Shown: positions 8,381 through 17,452 of the stretch, in pieces
Layout of the letters: each line of letters starts with the position of its first letter
Position numbering within the stretch: the stretch's first letter is position 1
Origin: Phycisphaerales bacterium
GTDB lineage: Bacteria; Planctomycetota; Phycisphaerae; Phycisphaerales; UBA1924
Assembly (NCBI GenBank): GCA_027083355.1
Contig: JALWOY010000041.1
Location: forward strand, 24,057-88,056
Length of the DNA: 64,000 nt
Direction of reading: 5' to 3'
Notes under the pieces: model-generated
What the model saw: only the letters and a program-made list of their open reading frames with translations
What the model was told of the DNA's origin: nothing
Database searches by the model: none
Made by a program: the position numbers and the translations under genes

Positions 8381-9298
8381 TCAGACCACCATACCGCGTG
8401 AATCGCTCACGCCGAGGGTTCGGTAGATCTCCCGCGTCGCGTTGCTTTTGTTGAGTGTGTAGAAATGGATGCCGTCGACATCGTTGTCGAGCAGGTCGCG
8501 GGCCTGCTCGGTCGCCCAGTGGATGCCCATCCGCCGGACCGCGTCGGGCTCGCCGCCGGTGCGTCGGATTGCGCGCAACAGCGACGCCGGGAAACGGGCC
8601 CCCGCGGCGAGTTCCGCCATCCGGCGCATGCCGTTGACCGACAGGATGGGCATGATGCCGGCGATGATCGGCACGTTGATGCCCGCGAGCTCGCAGCGGT
8701 GGCGGAAGTCATAGAAATCGCGGTTGTCGAAGAACATCTGCGTGATGATGCAGTCGGCCCCGGCGTCCACCTTCGCTTTCAGATAGTCCATCTCCAAGAG
8801 CCGGTTGGGTGTCTGCGGATGGCCCTCCGGGAAGCCCGCCACCGCGACGCCGAACCCGCGCGGGTCCGGGTGCACCCCCTCGTCATTGAATGATCGGATG
8901 AACGACACGAGTTCCGCGGCGTACCGGAAATCCCCGACCAATGACTCGGAGATATCCATTCCCCTCGGCGGATCACCCCGCAACGCCAGCACGTTGCTGA
9001 TGCCGCAGGCCGCGTACCCTTCGAGCATCGAGCGGATCTTGGTGCGATCGTGCAGCACCGCCGTGAGATGCGGCATGGGATCGAGCCGGCCCTCGCGTTT
9101 GATCCGCAACACGAGCTCGTGGGTCAGCTCGCTCGTGCTCCCGCCGGCGCCGTAGGTCACCGAGATGAACGTAGGACGGAGCGGCACCAGCTCATTGATC
9201 GCAAGATACAGGTCGTCGGAACCGGCACCGTCCCGGGGGGGAAAGAACTCGAAGGAGAACGTCGCGGGGTGCTTGATGAACATGTCCTGAAAATGCAT
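8381..9298 (-). CDS. metF: 5,10-methylenetetrahydrofolate reductase
   Basis: MetF reduces 5,10-methylene-THF to 5-methyl-THF using FAD and NADH, supplying the methyl group for methionine synthesis in the cytoplasm. At 305 residues it has the bacterial length. FSFEFFPPRD (14-23) contains the catalytic Glu. TYGAGGST, VLALRGDPP (flavin contact) and ADCIITQMFFDN (substrate-binding Gln and Phe) are all in place. Its start lies 41 bases from the divergently transcribed pseudopilin gene, so the two probably have back-to-back promoters. No riboswitch fits in that gap. Confidence 0.96.
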   Translation of the reverse strand: MHFQDMFIKHPATFSFEFFPPRDGAGSDDLYLAINELVPLRPTFISVTYGAGGSTSELTHELVLRIKREGRLDPMPHLTAVLHDRTKIRSMLEGYAACGISNVLALRGDPPRGMDISESLVGDFRYAAELVSFIRSFNDEGVHPDPRGFGVAVAGFPEGHPQTPNRLLEMDYLKAKVDAGADCIITQMFFDNRDFYDFRHRCELAGINVPIIAGIMPILSVNGMRRMAELAAGARFPASLLRAIRRTGGEPDAVRRMGIHWATEQARDLLDNDVDGIHFYTLNKSNATREIYRTLGVSDSRGMVV

Positions 9299-9339
9299 CG
9301 CCGAGCACCCACGTTATTACCGTTCATGCGGAAATACGG

Positions 9340-10323
9340 ATGATCATACCCACGCCGACATCCCGACCAAGCCCGCCGGGTCCTTTTTCGGCCCGATCGG
9401 GCTTCACACTGATCGAGTTACTGGTGGTCATCGCGATCATCGGCGTGCTGATCGGGATACTCCTCCCCGCATTGGGTGGTGCCAGAGCATCGGCGGTAGG
9501 GTTGGTCTGTCAATCCCGGATGCGGCAGATCGCGGCCGGGTGGCAGTTCTACGCGCACGACAACGACGACATCTCCGTGCCCGGCCAGCCGGGGCGTTAC
9601 GCCGACGAATCGCGCAATCTCTACCCGCTGGGCAACGGGCTGCACTACAGGCCGCGGTGGTTCGCGTTGATCGGAGCGGCGGCCGGCTTTGACGCGTATT
9701 CGCGTCCTTCTACCGACCGGGCTGATGAGCACTCGCTTCCGGTGGACGGGTCCGAGGTTTTTCTCTGCCCGAGTGTCCCCGAGTGGACGAGTTCCCGGAA
9801 TTATGCGTTCGGCTACAACCATCAATTCCTGGGCAACACCCGTTTCAGGGATATCAACGACGACTCGTCCGGTTTTATCCATTTTCCGGTGCGGGCGAGC
9901 AACATCCACGCCTCCCGGACGGTGCTCGCGGCCGACAGCATGGGGACGGCCGCGGGGAAGCCGGCGCGTTTGCGTGAGCCGAACCGGGCGGACGGTTCGC
10001 GTGACGATGACGCGACCCCGCTGCACGCGATGGGCGGGCACGGGTACATCATCGATCCCCCGCGTCTTGCCGAGTCCGACAGCGACTACGCCGACCCCCG
10101 ATTCCGGTCTGATGCACACCGCTCGGCGCCGCACGAGCGGCACGTGGGAAAGGCGAATGTTTCGTTCTGCGATGGGCATGTCGAGCGTCTCGGTCTTGTC
10201 GAGATGGGTTACGCCATCCGCTCGGACGGTGCGGTGGAGGCTCGCGGAAACGGCACAACCAACCGGCTTTTCAGCGGCACGATGATCGACGAGACCGCGC
10301 CGGGGCTGAACGCCGGCCCTTGA
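9340..10323 (+). CDS. Type II pseudopilin-like protein with H-X9-DG motif
   Basis: This 327-residue protein has a prepilin cleavage/methylation signal, SGFTLIELLVVIAIIGVLIG (residues 20-39). It would be cut before Phe22 and form one membrane helix. The C-terminus has HVGKANVSFCDG, which fits the H-X9-DG motif of the very large planctomycete family of pseudopilin-like proteins (relatives of DUF1559). Their role is unknown; they may form surface fibres or a secretion pseudopilus. The body (YAHDNDDIS..., YGYNHQFLG-like blocks) matches that family. Its TGA stop is the first triplet of a dispersed repeat. Confidence 0.85.
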   Translation: MIIPTPTSRPSPPGPFSARSGFTLIELLVVIAIIGVLIGILLPALGGARASAVGLVCQSRMRQIAAGWQFYAHDNDDISVPGQPGRYADESRNLYPLGNGLHYRPRWFALIGAAAGFDAYSRPSTDRADEHSLPVDGSEVFLCPSVPEWTSSRNYAFGYNHQFLGNTRFRDINDDSSGFIHFPVRASNIHASRTVLAADSMGTAAGKPARLREPNRADGSRDDDATPLHAMGGHGYIIDPPRLAESDSDYADPRFRSDAHRSAPHERHVGKANVSFCDGHVERLGLVEMGYAIRSDGAVEARGNGTTNRLFSGTMIDETAPGLNAGP

Positions 10324-10562
10324 TATGTATCCCAAAATGTGCTCGTGCGTCTGGCAGCGCCGAGGGGATCAACGCGGAGAACGCGGAGAAATGATTTCAA
10401 CGCAAAGGTCGTAAAGGTCGCAAAGAGCTCGAAGACTTCGAAGGCAGTGTGAAACAGAATCTACTCCGCGGCCCTCCGCGACCTCAGCGGTGAATCCTGA
10501 CACTCCACACCATGATTTCCGAGAAAAGATCACGCACGAGAAGTTATCGTGTTTCGTATGAG
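10321..10562. repeat. 242-bp dispersed repeat, copy A (convergent junction)
   Basis: Read on the minus strand this matches 47018-47260 along almost its whole length. Shared blocks include CTCATACGnAACACGATA, TCTCGTGCGTGATCTTTT, CAGGATTCACCGCTGAGGTC, GAAATCATTTCTCCGC and GACGCACGAG. It fills the gap between two convergent genes and reaches into both. The TGA at one edge is the stop of the pseudopilin gene, and the TAA near the other edge ends the methyltransferase gene. Confidence 0.85.
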
Positions 10563-11743
10563 TCCCGCGTTTCACCGATGTCTTCATCACCCCGCCGACA
10601 GATCAGCGCCCGCACCGCACGATCGAACCTGAGCACGAAGACGGTGTAGGGTGTTGAGCCTTCAGCGCGCAGGGCTTTCTGTTCGATGTCCGGATCGACC
10701 GCCTTGCCGCGGGTTTTGACGACGACAAGGCCGCCGTCGTGCGCACGGAGCCAGTCACGGACCTTCGCACGACGCCAGGGCATCTCGGCGACCAACCTAT
10801 ATGACGTCAGCATCGGGTCTTCGGACGGCGAGCCGCCGATGAGCAGCCCGGTGTGCGGGTGCGGCATCGCCAGACAGGCCCGGCGGCACATCGACACGAG
10901 CAGCCCGGCCCGCTCGACCGACGGATCGACCGTGTGCACCCAGCAGCCGTCTTCGAGCGGGGCATACGGGATCTCGAACACCGGCTCGGGCTCGCCGGAG
11001 ATCGTCGCCGGGGGGTGCCCATCCCGGAGCAGTGTCGCGGCGACGGTGTGCCGGGCGAATCGCCCCGTCCAGAGCACGGCCTGGGTGAGCCGACCCCGTT
11101 CGGAGAGATATTCGAGCTCGCCCGGCGGCGGCTCGCCGGGGTCGACACCGGGGGGGAGCTTGACCGCCCCTGATCTGCCTTCGCAGAGCCGCTCGATGAA
11201 CGCGGGCCCGGGGGTGAGCAGCTCGTAGCGGATTCGTCTGCCTTTCGCGTCGCGCCGGCTCGGGTCGAGGTGGAACACGGCATCGCCGAGGTCGAGTTGT
11301 TCGACGTCCCCGGTGCGGGTGGGGCAACCCGCGTTTTTCCCCGCCATCCAGGCACGGAGATCGTCCCGGTCGATCGCCGAAACACGCAGCCCGGCCTCGG
11401 CGAGCGCTACGGCGTCGGCCCCGATCCCGCAGCACAGATCGAGCATTTCGGCACCGGGTGACGCCTGGGCGAACCGATCGGCCTTGTGGCGCGCGGCGAG
11501 TTCGCCTGAGGCCATCTCGGCGCCTTCGGGATCGGCGACAAACACCCGACCCGGCCACTTGCGTTCGAGCTTGCGACGGGCCGAGGCGAGCCGGAGTGCG
11601 GCGTGGACGAGATCGGCGGGGTATTTCTTTCGGAGCCGGGCGACGGCGGAGACATCCGACGGATCGATCGAGGCGGCGGCTTTGCGCAACGCGGCGTGTT
11701 CCGGCTGGAGCAGCGCAACCCAAGTTTGAACGGACCCGTTCAC
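10544..11743 (-). CDS. Class I SAM-dependent methyltransferase with THUMP-like domain
   Basis: This 399-residue protein has an N-terminal helical region, a Rossmann methyltransferase core (MLDLCCGIGADAVALAEAG, about residues 95-113; AIDRDD after strand 2; VFHLDPSRRD as the motif-IV region) and a C-terminal THUMP-like domain ending in VVVKTRGKAVD and FVLRFDRAVRALICRR. THUMP domains bind RNA, so an RNA substrate is likely but unproven. DPSRR takes the place of the NPPY seen in N-methylases. The start is a GTG. The last six residues (SYETR plus stop) are encoded by the dispersed repeat copy A, so the native C-terminus may have been replaced. Confidence 0.82.
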   Translation of the reverse strand: MNGSVQTWVALLQPEHAALRKAAASIDPSDVSAVARLRKKYPADLVHAALRLASARRKLERKWPGRVFVADPEGAEMASGELAARHKADRFAQASPGAEMLDLCCGIGADAVALAEAGLRVSAIDRDDLRAWMAGKNAGCPTRTGDVEQLDLGDAVFHLDPSRRDAKGRRIRYELLTPGPAFIERLCEGRSGAVKLPPGVDPGEPPPGELEYLSERGRLTQAVLWTGRFARHTVAATLLRDGHPPATISGEPEPVFEIPYAPLEDGCWVHTVDPSVERAGLLVSMCRRACLAMPHPHTGLLIGGSPSEDPMLTSYRLVAEMPWRRAKVRDWLRAHDGGLVVVKTRGKAVDPDIEQKALRAEGSTPYTVFVLRFDRAVRALICRRGDEDIGETRDSYETR

Positions 11744-12379
11744 GGCAGACAGTAGTGCAGAAATGAAAAGCGATCTCGCCGACGGGACACCGCGTCGTGC
11801 TGGACATACAGCGGGTTCACACGGTCCCCGAAGCGGTATCGGGACGCGTCAACGCCAGGCGATGGCGAGAGAAGAGAAGAGAAGAGAAGAGAAGAGAATG
11901 AAACCCCTCGCCCCGGCCCTCTCTCCGCCAGCGGGGAGGGGGAGGTATCTACGCGTTATGGATCTGTCGGAGAATCCGACGCTTCGCAGGCTCAGCGTCG
12001 GCGTCAGGTTGATTCAGAAACCGGACTCAGCAGAGCCGGCTCGAAGCACCGGGTTTTGGAGAGGGGAAGGGCTCGGCTCGGAGAGCCGAGGTACCCGATG
12101 CAGCAAAGTGAATCGGGGTACCACGATCGGATGTTTGCTTCGGGGAGAGAAGAAAGCCCTCGCTTCCGCTCGGGCCTCTTTTGGGAAGAAGTTGAAGGAG
12201 ATGGAGAGATGGGCTGGATGCCCGTCCCACGAGGGGAAGTCGAGAAGAGAGAAAGCCCCTCACCCTGGCCCTCTCCCTGCCAGCGGGGCGAGGGAAGCAA
12301 CAACACCCGTCTCTTGTTCCAGCAAGCACGAGAATATTCTGGAATCCGTATGAGTGCTCTCGTCGCCGGTCCGGTCTGG
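11744..12379. repeat. Repeat-mosaic intergenic region
   Basis: This 636-base gap has no convincing gene but at least six repeat types in a row. They are a (GAAGA)n microsatellite at about 11870-11897; CCCTCGCCCCGGCCCTCTC at about 11908; a GACGCTTCGCAGGCTCAGCG copy at about 11977; CTCGGCTCGGAGAGCCGAGG with TACC at about 12069; CCCTCGCTTCCGCTCGGGCC at about 12158; GGGCTGGATGCCCGTCCCAC at about 12214; and a 95-base copy of the element also found at 26977-27071 (12256-12354). Several of these families also occur inside genes elsewhere in the window. Confidence 0.8.
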
Positions 12380-14101
12380 TCATGCGGTGTATGCACGCAG
12401 GGCGTATTCGCTGACCATGCGTTGGGTGGTGAAATACGACCCGTTGAGCGCGATCGCGCCCTTCATCACGCGGATCCACCCTTCGCGGTCGCGGCGGTAG
12501 AGCGGCAGGATCTCGCGTTCGAGCCTTTCATAGATCGCCTCGGCGTGCGAGACGTCGAAATCGTCGAGCGCGGGCCCCTTGGCCGGGGCGGGCGAGCCGT
12601 CGCCGATGGACCACCCGGTGACACCTTCGACACAGCCTTCGAGCCACCACCCGTCGAGCGTGGAGAGGCTGGGCACGCCGTTGAGTGCGGCCTTCATGCC
12701 GCTGGTGCCGCTGGCTTCGAGCGGGGGGCGGGGGTTGTTCAGCCAGACGTCCGAGCCGGCGACGAGGTGCTTGGCGATGTCGATGCCGTAGTCCTCGATG
12801 AAAACCACGGGCACGTCGCGCCCGAGCATGCCCGCGGCACGGTGGATCGACCGGATGATGTCCTGGCCCCGTCCGTCGTGCGGGTGGGCCTTGCCGGCGA
12901 AGATGAACTGGAGCGGGCCGACGTTTCGAGCGATGGCGCGCAGGCGTTCGATGTCGGCGAAGACCAGCCCGGGGCGTTTGTAGTCGGTCATCCGGCGGGC
13001 GAAGGTGATGGTGAGCACGGCCGGGTCGAGCGAGACACCGGTTTTTTCTTTGACCATCGCGAGCATCCGCCGTTTGGCCGAATCGTGCGCGTTCCAGAGC
13101 GCGTCGTCGTCGATGCGGGGTGCGAGGCGCAGGTCGTGGTTGTCGCCTCGCCACTGGGGCAGGTGTTCGTCGAACAGGTCGCGCATCTCGTCGCACGCCC
13201 ATGTGGCGGCGTGGATGCCGTTGGTGATCGACCGGATCGGGTAACCCGGGAACATCTCCCGGCTGATCTCCCCGTGCCGCCGGGCGACGGCGTTGGAGAA
13301 TTTCGAGAAATTCATCGCCAGCCGGGTGGTGTTGAGCACACCGTTTTCGCCGTACAGGTCGGGCCGATTGAACAACGGGTGATCGCCCACGATCGCGCGG
13401 ACCTGATCGATCCCGAAGCGGTCGTGCCCGGCCTCGACGGGCGTGTGCGTGGTGAACACGCATTTCTGTTTGACGTGCGCGACGGCGGCGGCGTCGAGGG
13501 GAACCTCGCGCCCCGTGATCTCGTGCTCGCGCGAGAAATACTCGCTCAGCAGCTCGACGCAGACAAACGATGCGTGCCCCTCGTTCATGTGCACGATGCC
13601 CACGTCGTGGCCGATCGCGCGGAGCATCCGCCGCCCCCCGATGCCGAGGATGGCCTCCTGCCGGATGCGGTGGTCGGGCCCGCCGTCGTAGAGCCGGTTG
13701 GTGAGCGTGCGAGCCGCCTCGTCGTTTTCTTCGAGGTCGCTGTCGAGGTAGTAGACGGGGACGATGTGCCCGCGGATGCCGTGGATGTCCAGACGCCACG
13801 CCTTGATGACGACCTCGCGCCCGTCGAGCGGGACGACGATCCGCGGCGACATGGGCCGGAGGATCTTTTCCGGCTCCCACGGGTGCGGCTCGGGCGTCTG
13901 CGAGCCGTCCGGACCGATCTTCTGCGAGAAATACCCCCCGCGGTAGAGCAGCGTCACGCCGACATAGGGCAACCCCACGTCCGCCGCCGCCTTGAGCGTG
14001 TCACCCGCGAGCACGCCCAGCCCGCCCGAATACGTCGGGATGGCCGCGTCGAAACCGATCTCGAGGCTCAGATAGGCGATGTCGTGTGAAAAGCGTGGCA
14101 T
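12380..14101 (-). CDS. glgP: Alpha-glucan (glycogen/starch) phosphorylase, short type
   Basis: This enzyme releases glucose-1-phosphate from glycogen or maltodextrins using inorganic phosphate and pyridoxal phosphate. The 573-residue length fits the compact GT35 group (Thermotoga/Thermus-like) rather than the ~800-residue E. coli type. The N-terminal YLSLEIGFDAAIPTYSGGLG and LLYRGGYFSQ are family hallmarks. EASGTSGMKAALNGVPSLST carries the PLP-binding Lys near the C-terminus. The ATG at 14101 has AAGGAG nine bases upstream; an ATG 57 bases further out (14158) adds a proline-rich leader. It is divergent from the M24 peptidase gene. No other glycogen genes are nearby. Confidence 0.93.
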   Translation of the reverse strand: MPRFSHDIAYLSLEIGFDAAIPTYSGGLGVLAGDTLKAAADVGLPYVGVTLLYRGGYFSQKIGPDGSQTPEPHPWEPEKILRPMSPRIVVPLDGREVVIKAWRLDIHGIRGHIVPVYYLDSDLEENDEAARTLTNRLYDGGPDHRIRQEAILGIGGRRMLRAIGHDVGIVHMNEGHASFVCVELLSEYFSREHEITGREVPLDAAAVAHVKQKCVFTTHTPVEAGHDRFGIDQVRAIVGDHPLFNRPDLYGENGVLNTTRLAMNFSKFSNAVARRHGEISREMFPGYPIRSITNGIHAATWACDEMRDLFDEHLPQWRGDNHDLRLAPRIDDDALWNAHDSAKRRMLAMVKEKTGVSLDPAVLTITFARRMTDYKRPGLVFADIERLRAIARNVGPLQFIFAGKAHPHDGRGQDIIRSIHRAAGMLGRDVPVVFIEDYGIDIAKHLVAGSDVWLNNPRPPLEASGTSGMKAALNGVPSLSTLDGWWLEGCVEGVTGWSIGDGSPAPAKGPALDDFDVSHAEAIYERLEREILPLYRRDREGWIRVMKGAIALNGSYFTTQRMVSEYALRAYTA

Positions 14102-14330
14102 GGGTCCTGACTCCTTCGGCGACGCGGGCGGCTCACCCGCCGGCGCGTTCTTGTTCATCGGCCGAGAGCGTAGCCGACAGCCAGCCTCGTTCGGTTCAAT
14201 CCGTGTGTCGGTCGGGTGTCGGCGGAGTATCGGCGGGGTTCTTTCATCCGCGGGATGCCCCGAAAGCGGGAATCATCCGCACAACCCGAATCGCCCCGGT
14301 CGGTGCCCGGATCGCCTATCATGGGCGTTC

Positions 14331-15485
14331 ATGGCCGGGCGTCAAAGAGCAACCAGATCAGGGCACGCGAAGTTCGACGCGTTCCGCGGCAGGATCAGGC
14401 GGCTGCGCGCGTCGATGCGGGCCGGGTCGATCAGCCACCTCGTCGTGAGCAACCCGACCGACGTGGGCTATCTCACCGGATTCCTCGGCGGCGACAGCGT
14501 GCTGATCGTCGGCCCGGGCAAGCCCGTGCTCGTCAGCGATTCACGCTATCAGGAAGAGCTTGAATCGTTCAAGCCGCTGGTCCGCGTCGTCATGCGGCGG
14601 GGCGCGATGATGCCCGCTATCGCCGGTGTCCTCCGGGCACTGCACGACAGGGGCACGCTCGACAGCCTCGGCGTCCAGAGCGAACACCTCACGCTCGCAG
14701 CCGAACGCTCGCTCCGGGCCGCGATGAAGAAACAGCGGCTGCCCCTGCGGCTGATCACCCCGACGACGGGGCTCGTGAGCGCCCTCCGGCGCGTCAAAGG
14801 GCCGGAGGAGATCCGGCTCATCAAGGGTGCCATCCGCATCCAGCAGGACGCCCTGCTCGCCGCGCTCGAACACCTCCGCGCGGGGATGACCGAGATCGAG
14901 TTCGCCGCCGAGCTGGAATACCAGATGAAGACCCGCGGCTCGACCGAGCCCGCGTTCGGCACCATCGTCGCCGCGGGCGCCAACGGCTCGCTGCCGCACT
15001 ACTGCCCCGCCGACACGCCCATCCGCCGGGGCCGGCCCCTGCTCATCGACTGGGGCGCGACATACCGGGGCTACCGCGGAGACATGACCCGCACGTTTTC
15101 GTTCGGCCGGTGGCAACGCGAGATCAGGGAGATCTACACGATCGTGCTCGAGGCCCACCTCGCCGCCGCCGCCGCCATCAAGCCCGGGAAAACCGGGGCC
15201 GAGATCGACGCGGTGGCCCGCGAGATCATCGAGGACGCGGGCTACGGCGACTGCTTCGGCCACGGGCTGGGCCACGGGCTGGGCATGGACGTCCACGAAT
15301 CGCCCGGGCTGAACCGATTCGCGTCGAGTGATGTGCTCGAGCCCGGACATGTTGTCACGGTCGAGCCGGGGATCTATCTTCCGGGTGTGGGTGGTGTCCG
15401 CATCGAGGATGATTTCGTCGTGACCGCCCGCGGTTCGCGGAACCTGTGCGGCCTGCCCAAAGACCCGGAATGGGCAACAATCTGA
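14331..15485 (+). CDS. Xaa-Pro peptidase (M24B family)
   Basis: This 384-residue two-domain peptidase has an N-terminal creatinase-like domain (about 1-140) and a pita-bread catalytic domain. The five metal ligands are visible: Asp in LLIDWGATYRG, Asp in GYRGDMTRTFSFG, His in CFGHGLGHGLGMDVHESPGL, Glu in VEPGIYLPGVGG and Glu in VRIEDDFVVT. It would cleave dipeptides or peptide N-termini before proline. It stands 60 bases upstream of accB; in many bacteria the order is M24 peptidase, efp, accB, accC, and here efp is absent. Which Xaa-Pro activity it has (dipeptidase or aminopeptidase) cannot be told. Confidence 0.9.
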   Translation: MAGRQRATRSGHAKFDAFRGRIRRLRASMRAGSISHLVVSNPTDVGYLTGFLGGDSVLIVGPGKPVLVSDSRYQEELESFKPLVRVVMRRGAMMPAIAGVLRALHDRGTLDSLGVQSEHLTLAAERSLRAAMKKQRLPLRLITPTTGLVSALRRVKGPEEIRLIKGAIRIQQDALLAALEHLRAGMTEIEFAAELEYQMKTRGSTEPAFGTIVAAGANGSLPHYCPADTPIRRGRPLLIDWGATYRGYRGDMTRTFSFGRWQREIREIYTIVLEAHLAAAAAIKPGKTGAEIDAVAREIIEDAGYGDCFGHGLGHGLGMDVHESPGLNRFASSDVLEPGHVVTVEPGIYLPGVGGVRIEDDFVVTARGSRNLCGLPKDPEWATI

Positions 15486-15545
15486 GAAACCTCACCGGCG
15501 TGCCGCACCGGGCGACCGGCCACGCGGCCCACGCGGAGCGAAACA

Positions 15546-16016
15546 ATGATCGATATCCGCAAACTGAAAGAACTCGTCAAGCTGATGGTCGAGAACGAGC
15601 TATCCGAGATCGACCTCCGCGATCAGGAAGAAAAGGTGACCATCCGGCGGGGCGGGTCGGAAGCCGCCGTGCCGACGGTGGTGCATCAGGTCGCCCAGCC
15701 CGCGCAGCCGCCCGCCCCGTCGCCGAACGGCTCGGCGGCCGAGCCCCCGGTTGCACCGACCACGGCCGACGAGGGGCTGGTCGCGATCGAATCGCCGATG
15801 GTGGGGACGTTCTACGCGGCGGCGAACCCGGACAGCGAGCCGTTCGTCGGCGTCGGATCGCAGGTCAGCCCCGGCACGGTGGTCTGCATCGTCGAGGCGA
15901 TGAAGGTGTTCAACGAGATCAAGGCCGAGTGTTCCGGGACGATCGAACGCGTCTGCGTCAGCAACGGCGATTCGGTCGAGTTCGGGCAGCCGCTGTTCAT
16001 GGTCAGGCCGACGTAA
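15546..16016 (+). CDS. accB: Biotin carboxyl carrier protein of acetyl-CoA carboxylase
   Basis: BCCP carries the carboxybiotin between the biotin carboxylase and the carboxyltransferase in the first step of fatty acid synthesis. This 156-residue protein has the usual three parts: an N-terminal helix pair (1-35), a Pro/Ala linker (about 41-75) and a biotinyl domain with the biotinylated Lys120 in VEAMKVFNE. The BCCP thumb ([13 protein letters not shown]) is present, which separates it from other biotinyl proteins. GGAG lies eight bases before the ATG. accC follows after 95 bases. Confidence 0.95.
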   Translation: MIDIRKLKELVKLMVENELSEIDLRDQEEKVTIRRGGSEAAVPTVVHQVAQPAQPPAPSPNGSAAEPPVAPTTADEGLVAIESPMVGTFYAAANPDSEPFVGVGSQVSPGTVVCIVEAMKVFNEIKAECSGTIERVCVSNGDSVEFGQPLFMVRPT

Positions 16017-16029
16017 CGGATGGAATCGT

Positions 16030-16100
16030 GGCATCAGGCACTAGGCACAAGGCGCTAGTGTTCAACCACTCCTGACCCAGTGCCTTGTCCCTTGAGCGCA
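16030..16100. repeat. Inverted repeat between accB and accC
   Basis: GGCACAAGGCGCT and the near-inverse AGTGCCTTGTCCC face each other over about 25 bases, next to a direct GGCACTAGGCACAAGGC. The structure could attenuate accC relative to accB or stabilise the accB end. Similar GGCACTAG-type repeats occur between genes in many bacteria, so it may simply be a mobile palindrome. Confidence 0.5.
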
Positions 16101-16111
16101 GTACCTCATCT

Positions 16112-17452
16112 ATGTTCAGACGAATCCTGATAGCAAACCGCGGCGAGATCGCGCTCCGCATCATCCGGGCCTGCCACGAGCTGGGCGTCGAGGCGGTCTG
16201 TGTCTATTCACAGGCCGACAAGGACGCGGCGTATCTCCGTCTGGCCGACCGGGCCATCTGCATCGGTCCGGCCCCGGCGAAGGACTCATATCTCAATATC
16301 TCGCGCATCATCTCCGCCGCCGAGGTCGCGGATGTCGACGCGATCCACCCCGGCTACGGGTTCCTCGCCGAGCGGGCGGATTTCTCGGAGATCTGCCGCG
16401 ACTGCAAGATCGAGTTCATCGGGCCCAGCCCGGAGGCGATGCGGAAACTGGGCGACAAGGTGGAGGCCAAGAACTACGCCCGCGTCGCCAAGGTCCCCGT
16501 CTTCCCGGGCTCCGAGGGCGCGATCGAGGACGAGGAAGAGGCCGTCAAGACCGCCGCCGAGATCGGGTATCCGGTCATCATCAAGGCCGCCGCCGGCGGG
16601 GGCGGTCGCGGCATGCGTGTCTGCCACAACGAGGCGTCGCTGCGGACGAACCTGCGGAATTGTGCGCAGGAGGCCCGAGCCGCGTTCGGCGACGGCTCCG
16701 TCTTCCTCGAAAAATTCCTCGAAAAAGCCAGGCACGTCGAGGTGCAGGTCATCGGCGACAAGCACGGGCACGCGGTGCACCTGTTCGAGCGGGACTGCTC
16801 GATGCAGCGTCGCCACCAGAAACTGATCGAGGAATCCCCCGCGCCGGGCGTTGAACGCAAGAAGATCAACGCCGTCTGCGAGGCGGCCGCGCGGCTGGTC
16901 AGATCGGCCGAGTACGCCGGCGCCGCGACGGTCGAGTTTCTGATGGACGATGACCAGAATTTCTACATGCTCGAAGTGAACACGCGGGTTCAGGTCGAGC
17001 ACCCGGTCACGGAGATGGTGACGGGCGTGGACATCGTGCAGACTTCGATCCGTGTGGCCGCCGGGGAGCCTCTGCCGTTCAAGCAGAAGGACATCACCAC
17101 GGCGGGCCACGCGATCGAATGCCGCATCAACGCCGAGGACCCCGCCCGCGGCTTCATGCCCAGCCCGGGGAAGGTGGAGACGTGGCGCGTGCCCGGCGGC
17201 CCGGGTGTGCGCGTCGACACGCACATCTCTGCGGGCGATCGGATCCCGCCGACCTACGACTCGATGGTCGGCAAACTGATCGTCCACGCCGACGACCGCG
17301 ACGCCGCCATCCGCCGCGCCGCGCGCGCCCTCGCCGAGTTCGAGGTCGGCCCGATCAAGAGCACCATCCCCATGCACCGCGAGCTGATGGCCGACAGCGC
17401 CTTCGTCCGCGGCGGCGTGGACATCCACTTCCTCGAACGCCGACTCAAGTGA
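16112..17452 (+). CDS. accC: Acetyl-CoA carboxylase, biotin carboxylase subunit
   Basis: AccC carboxylates the biotin of AccB using ATP and bicarbonate. The 446-residue length is standard. The ATP-grasp landmarks are all present: [20 protein letters not shown] at the N-terminus, the glycine-rich loop [30 protein letters not shown], the metal-binding [20 protein letters not shown] and [14 protein letters not shown]. The ATG at 16112 begins the conserved MFRR; an ATG 27 bases upstream would add a non-conserved leader. The carboxyltransferase genes accA/accD are not in the window. It converges with the M24 peptidase at 17815 across a repeat-rich gap. Confidence 0.97.
   Translation: MFRRILIANRGEIALRIIRACHELGVEAVCVYSQADKDAAYLRLADRAICIGPAPAKDSYLNISRIISAAEVADVDAIHPGYGFLAERADFSEICRDCKIEFIGPSPEAMRKLGDKVEAKNYARVAKVPVFPGSEGAIEDEEEAVKTAAEIGYPVIIKAAAGGGGRGMRVCHNEASLRTNLRNCAQEARAAFGDGSVFLEKFLEKARHVEVQVIGDKHGHAVHLFERDCSMQRRHQKLIEESPAPGVERKKINAVCEAAARLVRSAEYAGAATVEFLMDDDQNFYMLEVNTRVQVEHPVTEMVTGVDIVQTSIRVAAGEPLPFKQKDITTAGHAIECRINAEDPARGFMPSPGKVETWRVPGGPGVRVDTHISAGDRIPPTYDSMVGKLIVHADDRDAAIRRAARALAEFEVGPIKSTIPMHRELMADSAFVRGGVDIHFLERRLK

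Noticed and set aside
11867..11900. Contingency (phase-variable) tract (GAAGA)n
   Set aside because: It lies in a gap between genes, not within or directly upstream of a start, so no switching gene is evident.
12056..14089. 677-codon plus-strand open frame opposite glgP
   Set aside because: It is antisense to a clear phosphorylase and is Arg/Asp/Val-rich low-complexity, a typical shadow in GC-rich DNA.
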